Below are positions 40,701-48,850 of a stretch of 64,000 bases of DNA, piece after piece (positions within the stretch are counted from its first letter, which is position 1; each line of letters begins with the position of its first letter). The position numbers and the translations under genes were made by a program. The stretch comes from Rhynchopus sp. YZ270_cl-10 (Eukaryota; Euglenozoa; Diplonemea; Diplonemida; Diplonemidae), in assembly GCA_964035575.1 (NCBI GenBank), contig OZ037892.1:1292889-1356888 (forward strand). Reading direction: 5' to 3'. A model generated the notes under the pieces. That model was not told the DNA's origin. It searched no databases and was given only the letters and a program-made list of their open reading frames with translations.

Positions 40701-40891
40701 GCGAAAGGTGTCAAACCGACGCCCGTGCTGAGCAGCTCCGACAAATCGCTGCCGCCGCACCCACCAAGACGCCCACAGCAGAAGCACACACAGAACCCTC
40801 GCTCTTTTCCCAGGCTCCCATCCAAGCCCTCGGCGAACCCATCAAGGAGTACCTCAACGCACTGATCCTCGAGGCCACAGCTGACGTCTGA
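34753..40891 (+). CDS. 1969-aa three-exon protein with B-box-like fingers
   Basis: Exons 34753-39137, 39270-40185 and 40283-40891 give 1969 aa. The long N-terminal part (residues 1-1461) has no family I recognise but contains an internal duplication. Blocks at about 268-570 and 800-960 share VVDELI.NL/VVDELMENL, LWLCTMEGADVDRML/VILCLEGAEMDATFL and WVKTCCMLQ/WVKTLGMII. Exon 2 encodes three zinc-binding modules of B-box type starting near residues 1474 (CTGC), 1525 (CDFC) and 1687 (CELC), each with C-x2-C pairs and a terminal His pair (HKHPLRREH, HRHPLRRGH). Exon 3 adds a Cys-rich segment resembling a PAN/Apple fold (CLSLPHCMGFTLQ, near 1837-1890) and a final CKHGVLQHFCERC cluster. There is no signal peptide. 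A large cytosolic scaffold or ubiquitin-pathway protein is possible; no RING was found. A terminating exon-1-only form is conceivable if intron 1 is retained. Confidence 0.8.
39138..39269 (+). other. Intron 1 of the 1969-aa gene, 132 nt
   Basis: Donor GTGTGT, acceptor CCACTACAG, phase 2 (AG|C makes Ser). Without splicing the frame stops at 39177 and the zinc-finger frame downstream has no start. Confidence 0.8.
40186..40282 (+). other. Intron 2 of the 1969-aa gene, 97 nt
   Basis: Donor GTATGC, acceptor CCCTTACAG after repeated TACCCTC, phase 0. Confidence 0.8.
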
Positions 40892-41272
40892 ACAAACATT
40901 CGTGAAGAGAGTCACCAGTGAAACAGTAGAAGACTTTTGAAATGTTTCTACTTTATTTTGAGGTGCACTGCCACGAGAGGGCTGTTGTATTTCAAGTCAA
41001 GTTTATTTTGAACGAAAAACAAAGACGGAAAACGTCTCAACTATATTATCCCTGACAACGGTTTTCTCGCGTTGTGTTAGAATAGCACCCCCTATAGGTA
41101 CATATTGGCCCTACCCCCCCGCATCATAAGTTTTAGCTTTTGATAGGATGGAACCAAATAGAACAACGGTTTGTGCATCTTTTTCTTGACGCTCTCGCTT
41201 CCCCTTCCATCTTCTCCCTCTCTTGAACTATTTTTTTGTCAGAATTATTTTCAAAAAAAAAACAAACAAAAA
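40892..41272. other. Spacer with splice-acceptor leader
   Basis: About 380 bp. It contains a single-arm relative of the 3622-3688 inverted repeat (40963-41000) and a pyrimidine tract ending in TTTTTTTGTCAG (AG at 41241-41242). No gene. Confidence 0.6.
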
Positions 41273-42469
41273 ATGGAGATTTCCGCTGTGATGCACGAAA
41301 CAGGGTCACGTTGTGTGGTTGAGGTGAACCAGAACGAGACTGTTGGGAGTTTGAAGTGCAAAGTGTGGAAGGCGCTGTGGGGCATTGAGGGGGATGCGCG
41401 CGACTCAGACGCAGGGAAGAGCGGGCGTGTGGAGCTGCGTGCGACAGGTGTTGCGGACAACTCAAGCTTCAGCGACGACAGTGCGGTCCTGAGTGGCGTG
41501 GAGCTCTCCTCGGGCAGCGAGGTGGAGGTGACACGGCGGTGTGTCATCCGCGGCCCCTGTGAGTACACCTGCAAGTACTGGGTGCTAAGCATGACGCTGT
41601 CCTCCTGTGGGAAGTGGTGTGCAGTAGGTCTCGACAACAATGCAGTGGAGCTATGGGACACCGAAAGCGGCGAGTGCCAGACGTCTCTCGAGGGGCACAC
41701 AGGCGGCGTGTGGACCGTCGCGATGTCGTCCTGCTCGCGCTGGCTGCTTAGCGGCAGCTGCGACTCAACCGTGCGCGTCTGGGACCTCGACACATGCAGC
41801 TGTGTGCGCGTCCTCGAAGGCCACTCGCAGACAGTCTGCAGCGTCGCCCTCACGCTCTTCAGCCGCTGGGTGGTCTCCTCCAGCAGCGACAACACCGTGC
41901 GCGTGTGGGAGTTGAACACTGGCGAGTGCGTGAACATCCTGACCGGACACGACGGGTGGGTGCGTTGTGCGGTGTCGCCCTGTGCAGAGTGGGTCGTCTC
42001 GGGCGACTCTGCAGGCGTCGTGCGGGTGTGGGGCTTGGAGAGTGGTGACTGCGTGCGGTCAGACGTAGGCCACGGCGAGAGTGTCTCCGCTGTGAATGTG
42101 TCGGCGTGCGCGAAGTGGATGGTGGCGGGCTATGCGGACGGCCTCATCAAGGTGTTCCTGCTTGCGACGGGTGAGGAGGTGTTCACACTCGAAGGGCACA
42201 CACGCTTCGTGGCAAGTGTCGTTGTCACGCCGTGCTCCCGGTGGGTCATCTCAGGTGCACGTGACTGCACCGTGCGGCAGTGGGACCTGAGCACAGGCAA
42301 ATGCATCCACAAGCTGGAGGACCACAAGGGCTGGGTCTACGCAGTGGCAGTCTCGCCATGCTCGCGCTGGGTTCTCTATGATGGGGCAGAGACGTTGATA
42401 TGCTTCTGGGCGAACAAGCGCGTCAGAGTCAGGGAAATAGCTGCCGCAGATGACGGAAGCTTGGGGTGA
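41273..42469 (+). CDS. UBL-WD40 repeat protein
   Basis: 398 aa from the ATG at 41273, 30 nt after the predicted acceptor. Residues 1-85 are the family's N-terminal module (MEISAVMHETGSRCVVEVNQ, GSLKCKVWKALWG), probably ubiquitin-like. A regular WD40 propeller follows. Blades are unusually clear: WCAVGLDNNAVELWDTESGE, GHTGGVWTVAMSSCSRWLLS, GHSQTVCSVALTLFSRWVVS, GHDGWVRCAVSPCAEWVVSG, GHGESVSAVNVSACAKWMVA, GHTRFVASVVVTPCSRWVIS and DHKGWVYAVAVSPCSRWVL. That gives seven blades, a complete propeller. Each blade carries a C-x-x-W in place of the usual D-G-x-x pattern, a signature shared with the paralogue at 17122. No membrane segment. Likely a cytosolic scaffold; partners unknown. Confidence 0.92.
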   Translation: MEISAVMHETGSRCVVEVNQNETVGSLKCKVWKALWGIEGDARDSDAGKSGRVELRATGVADNSSFSDDSAVLSGVELSSGSEVEVTRRCVIRGPCEYTCKYWVLSMTLSSCGKWCAVGLDNNAVELWDTESGECQTSLEGHTGGVWTVAMSSCSRWLLSGSCDSTVRVWDLDTCSCVRVLEGHSQTVCSVALTLFSRWVVSSSSDNTVRVWELNTGECVNILTGHDGWVRCAVSPCAEWVVSGDSAGVVRVWGLESGDCVRSDVGHGESVSAVNVSACAKWMVAGYADGLIKVFLLATGEEVFTLEGHTRFVASVVVTPCSRWVISGARDCTVRQWDLSTGKCIHKLEDHKGWVYAVAVSPCSRWVLYDGAETLICFWANKRVRVREIAAADDGSLG

Positions 42470-43092
42470 TGAGCAGCTTCAACGCAAACAGTTTGTTATA
42501 AAAATATCTGGTCAGACCTAAGTCAGACCAGGGTTCCACATCTTTAGGTGTACATATTTATACTCAAAAAATACAGAAATAAACCAAAAATATTCTCATT
42601 TCTCATGTGCCCACGATGGGTCGCATATCGTTTTTTTGCGTCTTTTAGAAGTTATTTTTTTTTTCTCAGGGGGGGTTTTTTTGTGACATACATTTTTTTT
42701 CCTCATATATTTTTTTTTCATCACTTTCCCCTCCTCCTGTTTCATAACCCCTTATGCGTTGTACCTCTACTGCGTACACTTGCTTCATCCTTACTTGTCG
42801 TGTGTGTAGACCCCGTTGTGTGGACCATTCAAGTTTCAAGGTTTCTCAGTTTTTGCCACTAGGGTGTTCCTCACAAGGTACACCCTAGGTGGTGCTAAGA
42901 GCACAGAACGACACCTTGGAGCGGGGTCAAAAAGGTCAAGGGCCAAGGGTCAAGTGCACAGCTTCCTTCTCCTTTAGCGGGTTTTGCAGGATGCCGTCCT
43001 TCGTTCCCAGGTCCATAATACTGTTTGACCACTGTTTTGTGTGTGTGGGGACAATTGAAGCAAAGTTCTGGAGGTTCTTTGGAAAGCGTAGG

Positions 43093-43124
43093 CAGGTGAC
43101 TATGCAAGGCTTAGGATCACTTAT
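43093..43124 (+). repeat. Intergenic hairpin repeat, copy 6 (degenerate)
   Basis: CAGGTGACTATGCAAGGCTTAGGATCAC. Core and tail are recognisable, but the stem is mostly lost. Confidence 0.4.
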
Positions 43125-43489
43125 TTGTGCTTTTATCCGGATGGCTGGCATCGTACGTGGGTCAGTCGGAAGTGCCTGCATCTATTCCTTATTATTATTT
43201 TTTTTTTTTTGAAAACCTTTTTGTTACAACGTTATCATCAAAGGCGTTTTTGTCCTTTTTTTCCTCCTCCCCCTTGATCATTTCCAACTTTTTTGGGTTC
43301 TTTCTCGCCAAGAGGAAGAAAGCACGCTGGTGGTCGCACTGGCCACCTTCAGCAACCTTCTCTTTTTCGTTCGTACTGTTCTGTGCACCCCACATGCCTC
43401 CACATGGATGTGTCTTGAGGGTGTTGCGTTGGGCTGTTGTTGTCTTTGACTTATTTGCACTGTTTTCCTCCTGTGCATCATTTCTTTTT

Positions 43490-43524
43490 AAGGTGGCTAA
43501 GCACACGAGAGGCTTAAGCATCTA
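43490..43524 (+). repeat. Intergenic hairpin repeat, copy 7
   Basis: AAGGTGG, CTAAGC-ACACGAGAG-GCTTAA, GCATCTATTG. Five of six stem pairs kept; two extra loop bases. Confidence 0.6.
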
Positions 43525-44250
43525 TTGTTGTTTTTTTGTTTTTAGTGCATCTCGGTGAGGGGATTTTGCACAATGATCAACTTCTCTTTTTATTTTTTAT
43601 CTCTTCCACGTTCCATACCTTCTCCTTCGCTTTTTTCGAATCTCCTCATTTTTTTATTTCCAGTGCCTGCACCCGCTGATGAACGGTGAGGTGTTTGCAC
43701 TTTCAACTTCTCTTTTTTTTTTATTTGGTTGTTAGACTTTTAGTCAACATTTTTGCTTTTTTTGAAAAGGTACACGCATGAGTCGGGTGTTCATATTCCA
43801 AACAAACTAATGTCTTTCCCAAAGCTCAAAAAAATACCTCTTTTAGTCTTATCGGTAATGCTTTTTGCGCCTATTCGTCAGGAGAAGGCAACCTATTCTG
43901 TTACTAAAAACACAATAAAAAAACAAGAACGAAACCTATCAGCATACCTTGTGTGCTGAGGTACACTCCTGATCCTTGTCCGGTCCTTGGAGTTGAACAG
44001 ATTTACAATGACAACCAATCGTGTTTTACGCGCATCACCAGAAACAAAAGAAACCAGTCTCAGTGTTCTTAACAAAAGGCACAACAGCGTGGCTTTGCCA
44101 CGCACAACCTTTCCCCCTCACCCACAAAATATTGACAGCAAAAATCTGCGAAAATAAAGTGCGCAACCCAACCTTTTCTTCGAACCCCCCTTCTTTCTCT
44201 TTCTCTTTTGCACAACGCACCACACAAACAGTTACTTCCCAACACCAACA

Positions 44251-45783
44251 ATGCTTTCCATGAGGGGGCTCTCGCTCCTGTCGCTGGCAGTGGCCTGTTC
44301 CGCAGCAAAGCCGAACATCATCTTCTTCCTGACGGACGACCAGGACCAGCTCCTGGGTGGTTCCATGCCAAAGGTGGGTGACGCCACGCCCATCGGCAGA
44401 ACACAGAAGCTTCTGGGAGAAGGCGGTGTCCTCGCAGACAACATGTACATCCACACACCCATCTGCTGCCCCTCCAGGTCCGAGACCTTCACAGGCAGAT
44501 ACCTGCACAACATCAAGGAGGTTGGACAGTGTCCCGAGGGCTACGAAGGACACGACGATGCAGGCAATGACTGCTGCATGCACGTCGACGAGGAGCTTGT
44601 CAACAACGCAACTATGGCCAGAGAGCTCAGCGGTGCGGGGTACAAGGTGGGCATGTTCGGGAAGTACCTCAATGTGTGCCCCAAGACACCGCCACCGGGC
44701 TTCGATGCCTGGCTGGCAAACGGAGGTGGCAACTACTTCTCTCCCCAGTTCTCCGTTGCCGGGATCACTGGCCTCGCGAACGGGTCGCACACCTTCTCCG
44801 CAGACAACTACACAACATCTGTTGTCGGAAACTACTCCCACCAGTGGATCAAGGAGGTCGCACCGAAGGGTCCGTTTGTTGCCTTCATCAACCCAAAAGC
44901 ATGCCACGAGCCCTTCACGCCCGCCAAGTGGTACGCCGACACCTGGGAGGAGGGTTGGCCCGCAACTGCGCCCAGGCCGCCAAGCTTCAACATGACGAAG
45001 GAGGAGAGGGCGAACCACCACCCTGGTATTGCCGCCATGGATATGCTCTCGAACACGACCGTGCAGTGCATTGACGAAACGTACAAGAACAGATGGCGCA
45101 CACTCATCTCTGTCGATGATCTGATTGTCGACACAGTGCAGCTGGTCCAGGATCTTGGCATCATGGACAACACGTACTTCATCTACTCCTCTGACCACGG
45201 ATACCAGCTTGGAGAAATGAACCTCGCCATGGACAAGAGAAACGTGTACGAGTACGACATCAAGATCCACATGGCGATCCGTGGTCCTGGCATCACCCCT
45301 GGCTCCACATTCTCTGAGCCTGCAACAAACGTTGACATTGCGCCAACCATTTTGGAGCTTGCTGGTATCACTGATGCGCCTGTTGTGGATGGACGCAGTT
45401 TGGTGCCCTTCTTCATGAAAGGAGATGAGTACAAGGAGCGTCGTGAAGCTGGGTGGCGCACGAGCACGTACCACGAGTACTACTACGTGGGCATTGGTGT
45501 GAAGTGCTCCCAAGCTCAGCCGATTGAAACCCCGGATGACAACTTCATTGCTGTGCGTCACCAGACCGGAAGCAAGTTCGGAAACATCTTGTACAGTGAG
45601 TTCACAACCGACACAGACGGGTTCACTGACTTCAGCGACATCCACTTCTACGAGATGTACAACATGGACACAGACCCTTGGCAGCTGAAGAACATCTACG
45701 CTGAACAAACCAACGACACGAAGGCAGCTCTCCACGCAGACGTGCACCAGTGGCTGAAGTGCAAGGGTGCTGACTGCCAGTGA
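44251..45783 (+). CDS. Secreted sulfatase, copy A (GNS-like)
   Basis: 510 aa with a signal peptide (residues 1-18, LLSLAVACSA). The sulfatase signature CCPSRSETFTGRY is at residues 72-84; Cys72 of the C-x-P-S-R core is the one normally converted to formylglycine. The calcium-binding TDDQDQ is at 28-33 and the second metal region SDHGYQLGE is near 312-320. CCPSR and DDQDQLLGG resemble N-acetylglucosamine-6-sulfatase and related arylsulfatases, so removal of sulfate from sulfated polysaccharides is likely. At least seven N-x-S/T sites fit a secreted or lysosomal glycoprotein. Length is normal for the family. The start follows the acceptor AG at 44230-44231 by 19 nt. The copy at 47046 differs by only a handful of bases, one of them changing Ala to Ser near the C-terminus. 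Confidence 0.92.
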   Translation: MLSMRGLSLLSLAVACSAAKPNIIFFLTDDQDQLLGGSMPKVGDATPIGRTQKLLGEGGVLADNMYIHTPICCPSRSETFTGRYLHNIKEVGQCPEGYEGHDDAGNDCCMHVDEELVNNATMARELSGAGYKVGMFGKYLNVCPKTPPPGFDAWLANGGGNYFSPQFSVAGITGLANGSHTFSADNYTTSVVGNYSHQWIKEVAPKGPFVAFINPKACHEPFTPAKWYADTWEEGWPATAPRPPSFNMTKEERANHHPGIAAMDMLSNTTVQCIDETYKNRWRTLISVDDLIVDTVQLVQDLGIMDNTYFIYSSDHGYQLGEMNLAMDKRNVYEYDIKIHMAIRGPGITPGSTFSEPATNVDIAPTILELAGITDAPVVDGRSLVPFFMKGDEYKERREAGWRTSTYHEYYYVGIGVKCSQAQPIETPDDNFIAVRHQTGSKFGNILYSEFTTDTDGFTDFSDIHFYEMYNMDTDPWQLKNIYAEQTNDTKAALHADVHQWLKCKGADCQ

Positions 45784-45975
45784 TATGTGTAAAGTATATT
45801 TCCCCTCCTCATATTTTCCGGTGTCGGTAATGTCACAAAGGGATTGCTGCATCGTCTTGAGATGAGTACATGCTGCTAGTGCCAGGTCTTTCAAATGTAT
45901 TGTTTCAGATGTTGTGTTGCTACCTCATATTCGATACACAACAGCCCCCCCATCCCCGGTTTGTTTTTCCAAGAT

Positions 45976-46009
45976 GTGCATGCACGCGAGGCATGTCATC
46001 TCAACTTTT
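45976..46009 (+). repeat. Covariant hairpin relative after sulfatase A
   Basis: CATGC-ACGCGAG-GCATG followed by TCATCTCAACTTTT. Same loop and tail pattern as the family consensus, with a different but fully paired five-base stem. Confidence 0.55.
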
Positions 46010-46016
46010 CGACAGT

Positions 46017-46186
46017 TAAATAAAGTATACGAAGGATTTGGTTTCTTTTGCTAGGGGTCCCGCGGGATTCCCGGTCGCGCTGGCGGGAAGGTAAGGAAAG
46101 CCACCCGGAGGGACACAAACTCGTTAGTTATCGCATACTAAAAGAGTCACGCGAAAAGAACCAAATCCTTTCGTATACTTTATTTA
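46017..46186. mobile_element. Inverted-repeat element E1-c
   Basis: 170 bp. TAAATAAAGTATACGAAGG at the left and its complement at the right (one extra base), with the inverted repeat extending about 35 bp inward. The inside matches E1-a (GGGTCC/CGCTGGCGGGA and ACTCGTTAGTTAT). Absent from the matching position after sulfatase B. Confidence 0.75.
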
Positions 46187-46199
46187 GCTTGAAATAATA

Positions 46200-46510
46200 G
46201 CACGCATTCAAAGCCTTGTACCGGGGAAGGGACTTTTTTTTTTTTTTTTTTTTGCAATTGACGCGCTGGAGAGGCCCTGGCCAAACATGGCGTGTTGTGG
46301 AAGCGTGCAATGCAACAAACGGTCGAGATCTGATCAAGCGAAACGGATATATTTTTGCGCTACTTTTGCGCTACTTCACTTATTTTTCCCCCAAGCTCGT
46401 GGACTCAATGTGCCTCGCTGCGCTCGGAAAATTCACCACACTCGCCTGGGGGAAAAATGCGTGAAGTTATCGCAAAGAAACCACCCCGGTAAAAGGCGTT
46501 GAATGCGTGC
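46200..46510. mobile_element. Inverted-repeat element E2-c, divergent
   Basis: 311 bp. GCACGCATTCAAAGCCTTGT at the left and CGTTGAATGCGTGC at the right, inverted with a few mismatches. The right half matches the E2 centre (AAGCTCGTGGACTCAATGTG, GCGTGAAGTTATCGCAAA). A T tract at 46232-46250 interrupts the left part. Confidence 0.6.
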
Positions 46511-46545
46511 TGTTATGCTGTTGAATGCGTTATTCTTTTCTATCC

Positions 46546-46584
46546 AAGGTGACTAAGCACGAGTGAGGCTTTGGTTCATCTTAC
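46546..46584 (+). repeat. Intergenic hairpin repeat, copy 8
   Basis: AAGGTGACTAAGCACGAGTGAGGCTTTGGTTCATCTTAC. AAGC/GCTT stem kept; tail GTTCATCTTAC. Identical to copy 9. Confidence 0.65.
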
Positions 46585-47045
46585 TCTTCTTTCTTCTTTT
46601 TTGTGTATGTGTGAATCTCGTTATGAAAGAAAGGGGTGTGAACTGCTGGTTCCAAAAAAGAGGAACGAACAGAACTCGTTTCTGACCACAAAGGTCCAAT
46701 GCAATGCAAATACGCAAATTGGATGCCCTCCCCAAAAATCCTCCCTTACGCTTCCCCATCCCCCAAAAAAAAAAACAACACAAACGTGAATGATTGGAAA
46801 GTGACACTCTCGTTTTTGTACCTCAAATACTTTTGCAATGGGTTACCAATTTCAATGGGCTACTCGGCAAAGGACTTTCATAAGAGGTCTGCGTGTGGTG
46901 TGTTCTGGGAGGTGTCTTCAAAATAACAAAATGACAGCAAAAATCTGCGAAAATAAAGTGCGCGTCCCAAGCTTTTCTTCGCTCCCCCCCCTTCTCTCTC
47001 CTGTGCACAACGCACCACACAAACAGTTACTTCCCAACACCAACA

Positions 47046-48578
47046 ATGCTTTCCATGAGGGGGCTCTCGCTCCTGTCGCTGGCAGTGGCCTGTTCCGCAG
47101 CAAAGCCGAACATCATCTTCTTCCTGACGGACGACCAGGACCAGCTCCTGGGTGGTTCCATGCCAAAGGTGGGTGACGCCACGCCCATCGGCAGAACACA
47201 GAAGCTTCTGGGAGAAGGCGGTGTCCTCGCAGACAACATGTACATCCACACACCCATCTGCTGCCCCTCCAGGTCCGAGACCTTCACAGGCAGATACCTG
47301 CACAACATCAAGGAGGTTGGACAGTGTCCCGAGGGCTACGAAGGACACGACGATGCAGGCAATGACTGCTGCATGCACGTCGACGAGGAGCTTGTCAACA
47401 ACGCAACTATGGCCAGAGAGCTCAGCGGTGCGGGGTACAAGGTGGGCATGTTCGGGAAGTACCTCAATGTGTGCCCCAAGACACCGCCACCGGGCTTCGA
47501 TGCCTGGCTGGCAAACGGAGGTGGCAACTACTTCTCTCCCCAGTTCTCCGTTGCCGGGATCACTGGCCTCGCGAACGGGTCGCACACCTTCTCCGCAGAC
47601 AACTACACAACGTCTGTTGTTGGAAACTACTCCCACCAGTGGATCAAGGAGGTCGCACCGAAGGGTCCGTTTGTTGCCTTCATCAACCCAAAAGCATGCC
47701 ACGAGCCCTTCACGCCCGCCAAGTGGTACGCCGACACCTGGGAGGAGGGTTGGCCCGCAACTGCGCCCAGGCCGCCAAGCTTCAACATGACGAAGGAGGA
47801 GAGGGCGAACCACCACCCTGGTATTGCCGCCATGGACATGCTCTCGAACACGACCGTGCAGTGCATTGACGAAACGTACAAGAACAGATGGCGCACACTC
47901 ATCTCTGTCGATGATCTGATTGTCGACACAGTGCAGCTGGTCCAGGATCTTGGCATCATGGACAACACGTACTTCATCTACTCCTCTGACCACGGATACC
48001 AGCTTGGAGAAATGAACCTCGCCATGGACAAGAGAAACGTGTACGAGTACGACATCAAGATCCACATGGCGATCCGTGGTCCTGGCATCACCCCTGGCTC
48101 CACATTCTCTGAGCCTGCGACAAACGTTGACATTGCGCCAACCATTTTGGAGCTTGCTGGTATCACTGATGCGCCTGTTGTGGATGGACGCAGTTTGGTG
48201 CCCTTCTTCATGAAAGGAGATGAGTACAAGGAGCGTCGTGAAGCTGGGTGGCGCACGAGCACGTACCACGAGTACTACTACGTGGGCATTGGTGTGAAGT
48301 GCTCCCAAGCTCAGCCGATTGAAACCCCGGATGACAACTTCATTGCTGTGCGTCACCAGACCGGAAGCAAGTTCGGAAACATCTTGTACAGTGAGTTCAC
48401 AACCGACACAGACGGGTTCACTGACTTCAGCGACATCCACTTCTACGAGATGTACAACATGGACACAGACCCTTGGCAGCTGAAGAACATCTACTCTGAA
48501 CAAACCAACGACACGAAGGCAGCTCTCCACGCAGACGTGCACCAGTGGCTGAAGTGCAAGGGTGCTGACTGCCAGTGA
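47046..48578 (+). CDS. Secreted sulfatase, copy B (GNS-like)
   Basis: 510 aa, tandem duplicate of the gene at 44251, with all catalytic and metal residues intact: TDDQDQ at 28-33, CCPSRSETFTGRY at 72-84, SDHGYQLGE near 312-320. I see only a few nucleotide differences over 1533 bases, nearly all silent; one gives Ser instead of Ala in KNIYSEQTND. The leader from about 46930, including the acceptor AG at 47025-47026, is also duplicated, so both genes probably share expression. The similarity implies a very recent duplication or gene conversion. Confidence 0.92.
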   Translation: MLSMRGLSLLSLAVACSAAKPNIIFFLTDDQDQLLGGSMPKVGDATPIGRTQKLLGEGGVLADNMYIHTPICCPSRSETFTGRYLHNIKEVGQCPEGYEGHDDAGNDCCMHVDEELVNNATMARELSGAGYKVGMFGKYLNVCPKTPPPGFDAWLANGGGNYFSPQFSVAGITGLANGSHTFSADNYTTSVVGNYSHQWIKEVAPKGPFVAFINPKACHEPFTPAKWYADTWEEGWPATAPRPPSFNMTKEERANHHPGIAAMDMLSNTTVQCIDETYKNRWRTLISVDDLIVDTVQLVQDLGIMDNTYFIYSSDHGYQLGEMNLAMDKRNVYEYDIKIHMAIRGPGITPGSTFSEPATNVDIAPTILELAGITDAPVVDGRSLVPFFMKGDEYKERREAGWRTSTYHEYYYVGIGVKCSQAQPIETPDDNFIAVRHQTGSKFGNILYSEFTTDTDGFTDFSDIHFYEMYNMDTDPWQLKNIYSEQTNDTKAALHADVHQWLKCKGADCQ

Positions 48579-48765
48579 TATGTGTGAAGTATATTTCCCC
48601 TCCCCATATTTTCCGGTGTCGGTAATGTCACAAAGGGATTGCATCGTCTTGAGATGAGTACATGCTGCTAGTGCCAGGTCTTTCAAATGTATTGTTTCAG
48701 ATGTTGTGTTGCTACCTCATATTCGATACACACAGCCCCCCCATCCCGGTTTGTTTTTCCAAGAT

Positions 48766-48799
48766 GTGCATGCACGCGAGGCATGTCATCTCAACTTTT
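48766..48799 (+). repeat. Covariant hairpin relative after sulfatase B
   Basis: Same CATGC-ACGCGAG-GCATG hairpin and TCATCTCAACTTTT tail as at 45976-46009. Confidence 0.55.
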
Positions 48800-48811
48800 T
48801 TTCTTCGATTC

Positions 48812-48850
48812 AAGGTGACTAAGCACGAGTGAGGCTTTGGTTCATCTTAC
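48812..48850 (+). repeat. Intergenic hairpin repeat, copy 9
   Basis: Identical to copy 8 at 46546-46584; part of the duplicated spacer. Confidence 0.65.

Larger units (their letters stand above)
42470..44250. other. Spacer, no gene seen
   Basis: About 1.8 kb, T-rich, with two hairpin repeats (43093-43124 and 43490-43524). From about 44132 it matches 46930 onward, which is the shared leader of the two sulfatase genes. Confidence 0.6.
45784..47045. other. Spacer between sulfatase copies
   Basis: The first 225 bp matches the 3' flank of copy B (to about 48800). Then about 535 bp (46010-46545) absent from the copy B flank holds elements E1-c and E2-c. A hairpin repeat and about 380 bp shared with 48812-49190 follow, leading to the leader of copy B. 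No gene. Confidence 0.7.

Noticed and set aside
44035-45894. 619-codon open frame antisense to sulfatase A
   Set aside because: It mirrors the sense gene through biased third positions and recurs antisense to sulfatase B (46878-48686). The sense frame has a signal peptide and catalytic motifs; the antisense one has none.
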